A DNA stretch of 64,000 nucleotides from Steroidobacter gossypii (GTDB lineage: Bacteria > Pseudomonadota > Gammaproteobacteria > Steroidobacterales > Steroidobacteraceae), in contig NZ_JAEVLS010000003.1 in assembly GCF_016801985.1 (NCBI RefSeq), forward strand, positions 496,001 to 560,000, given 5' to 3'. Each line of letters starts with the position of its first letter. The first letter of the stretch is position 1. The position numbers and the translations under genes were made by a program. Of this stretch, positions 60,048-64,000 are shown one piece after another. Below the pieces are notes generated by a model, which was given only the letters and a program-made list of their open reading frames with translations, made no database searches and had not been told where the DNA came from.

Positions 60048-61892
60048 ATGCAAGCCGAACAGTTGCCGGGATCGCTGTCGTGGACGCCCGATCCGTTCCG
60101 AACGGAAGTGGAGCGTCGCGAGGACGGCACGATCTATCTGCGCCCGTCGGAGGCGCTGTCGGCCTTCCCCGAGCGGCTGATGGATTCGCTCGAGCACTGG
60201 GCCAGCATCGCGCCTGATCGTGTGCTCGTGGCTCGAAGGTCGGCCGGCGGCGAGTGGCAAACCGTCACGTATCGTCAGATGCTCAACAAAGTGCGGCGAG
60301 TCGCGGCGGGCTTGCTCACGCGTGAATTATCCGCCGAGCGACCGATCGCGATTCTCTCGGGCAACAGCATCGAGCATCTGACGATCGCGTTCGCGGCGAT
60401 GTGGGCGGGCATTCCTTATTGTCCGGTGTCGCCGTCGTACTCGCAGGTGTCCGGCGATCTGCAGAAGCTGACGTATGTGCTCGAGCTGCTGACGCCCGGG
60501 CTGATCGTCGCGTTCGACACCGCCGCATTTGAACGAGCGCTTCGATGCGTGTCTGAAGACATCGAAGTTGTTGGCGACGCAGATGTCGCGAGCCGAAAAG
60601 TCACTACGCTTGCGGCGCTCGAAGCCGAGCCTACGGCCGCGCTCGATGCGGCCCACGCACGCACCAACGCCGGCACCATCGCGAAGTTTCTGTTGACCTC
60701 CGGCTCCACCGGCCAGCCCAAAGCAGTGATCACCACCAATCGCATGTTGTGCAGTAACGCGCACATGTTGCGACAAGCGATGCCGTTTCTGGTCGATGAC
60801 CCGCCGGTGCTGCTGGACTGGCTGCCGTGGAACCATACATTCGGCGGCAGCCACAACGTGGGCCTGGTCGTGAGCAATGGCGGCTCGCTGTACATCGACG
60901 ATGGCAAGCCGACCCCCGCCGGCATCCAGGAGACGCTGCGCAATCTGCGCGAAATCGCGCCGACCGTCTATTTCAATGTGCCGAAGGGCTTTGAAATGCT
61001 CGCGCATCACCTCGCCAATGATGCGCAGTTGCGTCGACACTTCTACAGCCGTTTGCGCGCGTACTTCTTCGGCGGCGCGGCGCTTGCTCAGCATACGTGG
61101 GATGCGCTCGATGAAGCGGCGCTCAAGGAGCGCGGTGAACGTATCCCGATGCTCGCGGGATTGGGCGCGACGGAGACCGGGCCGTCGGTCACGTTCACCA
61201 CACCGGCCGCCGCTCGCGCCGGCGTGATCGGTCTGCCGGCCAAGGGCAACATCGTGAAATTGGCGCCCGTCGCAGAGAAGCTCGAGCTGCGGGTTCAGGG
61301 GCCCAATGTGACGCCGGGTTACTGGCGCCAGCCGGAGCTGACCGCCGCCGCATTCGATGAAGAGAAGTTCTATCGTCTGGGCGACGCCGTTCGTTTGCTC
61401 GACGAGAGCGATCCCACCCGCGGCCTGCAATTCGACGGGCGCATCGGCGAGGACTTCAAACTTTCCAACGGCACCTGGGTGAGCGTTGGGCCACTGCGCG
61501 CCGAGTTGATCGCCGCACTGTCGCCGATGGCGCAAGACGTGGTCATCGCCGGGCTCAATGCGGATTATCTCGCCGTGCTCATCGTGCCCGATCCGAGAGG
61601 CTGCGGGCACGTGCTGGGCGCGAGCGACTCGCCGACATACGATGCGCTCGCCAGTCATCACGATCTTCTCGCGGTGATTCAGCAACGCCTCGCCGCGCAC
61701 GCCAAGCAGAATCCGGCCAGCACGCGTTGCGTGCGCCGTGCGATGTTGCTGCCCACGCCGCCATCGCTCGATCAAGGAGAAATCACCGACAAGGGGTCGA
61801 TCAATCAGCGGGCGGTGCTCGCGCATCGCGCGGCATGCGTCGATGTGCTGTACGCCGCGACGCCGCCGCCTCAAGTCGTGCGCATCGACTGA
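60048..61892 (+). CDS. fcs: feruloyl-CoA synthetase-like AMP-forming ligase
   Basis: A 614-residue ANL-superfamily enzyme. The phosphate loop is LLTSGSTGQPKAV, motif A5 is LGATETGPS, and GDAVRLLDE plus the late lysine in GEITDKGSINQR complete the adenylation and thioesterification sites. LDWLPWNHTFGGSHNVGLVV and PTVYFNVPKGFEMLAHHLAN are blocks typical of feruloyl-CoA synthetases. It would activate ferulate, p-coumarate or caffeate with CoA and ATP. ATG 60048 is preferred; a GTG lies two codons before it. Substrate range within hydroxycinnamates is uncertain. Confidence 0.87.
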   Translation: MQAEQLPGSLSWTPDPFRTEVERREDGTIYLRPSEALSAFPERLMDSLEHWASIAPDRVLVARRSAGGEWQTVTYRQMLNKVRRVAAGLLTRELSAERPIAILSGNSIEHLTIAFAAMWAGIPYCPVSPSYSQVSGDLQKLTYVLELLTPGLIVAFDTAAFERALRCVSEDIEVVGDADVASRKVTTLAALEAEPTAALDAAHARTNAGTIAKFLLTSGSTGQPKAVITTNRMLCSNAHMLRQAMPFLVDDPPVLLDWLPWNHTFGGSHNVGLVVSNGGSLYIDDGKPTPAGIQETLRNLREIAPTVYFNVPKGFEMLAHHLANDAQLRRHFYSRLRAYFFGGAALAQHTWDALDEAALKERGERIPMLAGLGATETGPSVTFTTPAAARAGVIGLPAKGNIVKLAPVAEKLELRVQGPNVTPGYWRQPELTAAAFDEEKFYRLGDAVRLLDESDPTRGLQFDGRIGEDFKLSNGTWVSVGPLRAELIAALSPMAQDVVIAGLNADYLAVLIVPDPRGCGHVLGASDSPTYDALASHHDLLAVIQQRLAAHAKQNPASTRCVRRAMLLPTPPSLDQGEITDKGSINQRAVLAHRAACVDVLYAATPPPQVVRID

Positions 61893-61916
61893 GCCAGGCG
61901 CATGAAAGGGGGATCG

Positions 61917-63203
61917 ATGAGCCAGGCGGTCGAACAGTCGGCGCGAAGCAAGTTTCAGTGGCGCGTGCTCGCGCCCATCGTGCTGCTGATCATCCTGAGC
62001 TCGCTCGATCGGGTGAACATCAGCTTCGCCGCGTTACAGATGAACGCGGACATCGGGCTGGATCCGCATGCGTACGGACTTGCAGTCGGCATGTTCTTTG
62101 TCGGCTACCTGTTGTTTCAGTTTCCGAGCACCTGGGTGCTCACTCGCGTCGGCGCACGCCGCTGGATCGCAGGCTGTGTCGGCCTGTGGGGCGCGGTTGC
62201 GGCCGCCATGGCTTTCGTGCGCAGCGCTGAAGAGCTGTTCGTGCTGCGCTTTCTGCTCGGCTGCGCGGAGTCGGGGTTTGCGCCCGGCGTCGTTTATTAC
62301 TGCAGTGGCTGGATGCCGAAACGCTATCGCGCGAACTCGATCGCGGTGACCATGCTTGCGATTCCAGCGTCCGTGATCATCGGCGGTCCGCTCTGCGGCT
62401 GGCTGATGGGCGTGAGCAATCCGCTCGACATGCCCGGCTGGCGCTGGATGCTGCTGATGGAAGGGCTCGTCACAGTGGCCATGGCGGGTGTCGCTTATTT
62501 CATCTTCGTCGACAAGCCGAGTGATGCGCGCTGGCTCACGGACGGCGAGAAGGACTGGATCGCAAACGCGCTCGCGGAGGAGCAGAAGGCGGCGCAGGCG
62601 CCTGCCTCGTCATCGATAAAGACGGCGCTGGTGGATCCGCGAGCGTGGCTGGCGGCTGGAGTGTGGTGCACGACGCTGATCGGCGCGAACGGGCTGATCT
62701 TCTGGTTGCCGCAGGTCATCAAAGAGATGTCGTCCTTGAGTCCGCTCGCCGTGGGCGCGCTGTCGGCGCTGCCTTGGGTGGGCGTGGCGCTGGGCATGGT
62801 GCTCAACTCCTGGCACTCGGATAAGACTCAGGAGCGTTATCGTCACCTCGGCGTTGCGCTCGCTATCGGCATGGTTGCGTTGTTGATGGCGTCCGCCATT
62901 CCGCCGAGTCCCTGGTCGTTGCTGCTGCTGTTCATCGGCGGCTTCGGTCTGGGTGGGGCGCAAGGCGTGTTCTGGTCCATTCCCACGGGATTCTTCCATC
63001 GAGCGGCCGCTGCGGCAGGCATCACGCTGATCAATCTGGTCGGCAACATCGGCAGTCTCGCCGGCCCTTATGTCATCGGCGTGATTCGCGCCGAAAGCGG
63101 TTCGTTCTCGGCGCCGATCTGGTTCGTCGCTGCAGTCATGGGCGCGGGCACGTTGCTGCTCGCGTCGTTGCGAGTCAGTGAGAGGAGGGCGATCCGTGGA
63201 TAG
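61917..63203 (+). CDS. MFS transporter, anion:cation symporter (ACS) family
   Basis: A 428-residue twelve-helix permease. SSLDRVNISFAALQMNADIG in the first helix and loop is characteristic of ACS-family carriers of organic anions such as aromatic acids and sugar acids; RYRANSIAVTMLAIPASVII and GWRWMLLMEGLVTVAM are further family blocks. ATG 61917 follows GGGGG at five bases; a frame start 15 bases earlier is less likely. Located after the CoA ligase, it presumably takes up hydroxycinnamates. Its end overlaps the LysR gene by seven bases. Confidence 0.87.
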   Translation: MSQAVEQSARSKFQWRVLAPIVLLIILSSLDRVNISFAALQMNADIGLDPHAYGLAVGMFFVGYLLFQFPSTWVLTRVGARRWIAGCVGLWGAVAAAMAFVRSAEELFVLRFLLGCAESGFAPGVVYYCSGWMPKRYRANSIAVTMLAIPASVIIGGPLCGWLMGVSNPLDMPGWRWMLLMEGLVTVAMAGVAYFIFVDKPSDARWLTDGEKDWIANALAEEQKAAQAPASSSIKTALVDPRAWLAAGVWCTTLIGANGLIFWLPQVIKEMSSLSPLAVGALSALPWVGVALGMVLNSWHSDKTQERYRHLGVALAIGMVALLMASAIPPSPWSLLLLFIGGFGLGGAQGVFWSIPTGFFHRAAAAAGITLINLVGNIGSLAGPYVIGVIRAESGSFSAPIWFVAAVMGAGTLLLASLRVSERRAIRG

Positions 63204-64000
63204 CCGTCGTCTGAAATACTTCGTGCAGATCGTCGACAGCGGCAGCATCACGCGCGCTGCCGCCGTTACTGGCATCGCGCAGCCGGCATTGAGCCAGCAG
63301 CTGGCCGTGCTCGAGAACGAGCTGAAAGTGAAATTGCTGGATCGCTCGGTGTCGGGCGTCACGCCGACGCCCGCCGGGAAGATTCTCTACGCGCACGCGC
63401 AAACCATTCTGCGTCAGGTCGAGGACATGCGGCATGCGGTCCATCGCGAGATGCAGCCCTTGTCGGGGGCAGTGAACCTGGGCATGTCGCCGACGATGGT
63501 CACGCGCTTCGCGCTGCCCTTGATCGAGAAGGTATGCAGCCAGCATCCGGAGATGCATCTGCAGATTCGCGAAGAAGGCAGCGCAGTCCTGCATGAGCTG
63601 CTGATCAACGGACGCATCGAGCTGTCGATCTCGCCGACCCGACCCGATAACGAGCTGATCGTGGGCGAAGAGTTGCTGAGCGAGCCGCTGATGCTGATGT
63701 ACCCGGCGAGCTGGCGGATTGCGAACGACGCGCCGCTCGAAGATCTCGCGGCCTTGCCGTGGATCGTGCCACGTCGCCCGCATTCGATCCGCGCGGTGGT
63801 GGATGGGGTGTTCGCGGCGGCGAGCCTGTCGCCTTATGTCGTCGTCGAGCTCGACTCGCTGCAAAACGTCATCGAAACCGTGCGGCGCGGGCTGGGCGTA
63901 GCCGCCATGGTGGCCGAGGCAGTGAAAGCCGATCTGGACGCAGGCACGGTGAAATGCCGGCCGCTCGGCCATGTGTCGCCGATGCGGCCGATGTTCCTGG
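63197..64000 (+). CDS. LysR-type regulator, truncated by window edge
   Basis: 268 residues are visible and the C-terminus lies beyond the window. The HTH reads RRLKYFVQIVDSGSITRAAA, then PALSQQLAVLENELKVKLLD, with VSGVTPTPAGKILYAHAQTI following. The effector domain begins at AVNLGMSPTMVTRFALPLIE. It resembles Nac/CbI-like LysR proteins. The GTG start at 63197 follows GGAGGG and overlaps the transporter stop, so it is probably co-transcribed with the phenylpropanoid operon. Confidence 0.88.

Overview
The window is uniformly G+C-rich chromosomal DNA with dense coding on both strands and frequent 4-base ATGA start/stop overlaps. The gene families (a Xanthomonas/Caulobacter-type TonB receptor with SapC, cupin-like and tryptophan-halogenase partners; PilU; TypA; an HAE1-type RND pump; PobR/PobA; protocatechuate 4,5-cleavage) suggest a gammaproteobacterium of the Steroidobacter/Xanthomonadales kind. 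This placement is inference from gene content; no rRNA or tRNA gene was seen.

Layout. 1-8 kb: partial AlkB-like dioxygenase, TypA/BipA GTPase, a large PAS-GAF-GGDEF-EAL cyclic-di-GMP protein, a 2OG-Fe(II) oxygenase and a lysine-rich hypothetical protein. 8-16 kb: an outer-membrane uptake/halogenation locus (TonB receptor, SapC, cupin-like protein, flavin-dependent halogenase on the minus strand; a second SapC divergent), with two LacI-type operator-like palindromes between the arms. 16-31 kb: PilU, DUF4112 protein, a Tat-exported two-subunit molybdenum hydroxylase, an exported methyltransferase coupled to an APC permease, ThuA-like protein, a TetR pair with an autoregulated-looking promoter, a chemoreceptor, a TPR protein, a flap-type exonuclease, a HAD phosphatase and a glutathione S-transferase. 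31-43 kb: MDR dehydrogenase, H1-like basic protein, RND tripartite pump with divergent TetR, carbonic anhydrase, TadA and a siderophore-type TonB receptor.

43-64 kb is an aromatic-acid catabolic island. A LysR protein with two DNA-binding domains diverges from an aromatic-acid transporter. Next comes a nine-gene operon with the full protocatechuate 4,5-cleavage route (ligK, ligU, a DUF1932 dehydrogenase, ligJ, ligI, ligA, ligB, ligC, an aldo/keto reductase). After a repeat-rich gap come pobR/pobA (4-hydroxybenzoate to protocatechuate). Last is an operon with a hydratase/3-hydroxyacyl-CoA dehydrogenase fusion, an amidohydrolase, a feruloyl-CoA-synthetase-like ligase, an MFS transporter and a LysR gene that runs off the window. 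Read together, hydroxycinnamates would be activated and shortened to 4-hydroxybenzoate, hydroxylated to protocatechuate and cleaved to pyruvate and oxaloacetate.

The least explained DNA is 53.1-53.8 kb: two copies of a perfect palindrome, a ten-unit 31-bp tandem array and a 27-bp inverted repeat enclosing smaller hairpins. A shared AT-rich motif before the transporter and the lig operon, and the halogenase/SapC locus of unknown substrate, are the other main leads.
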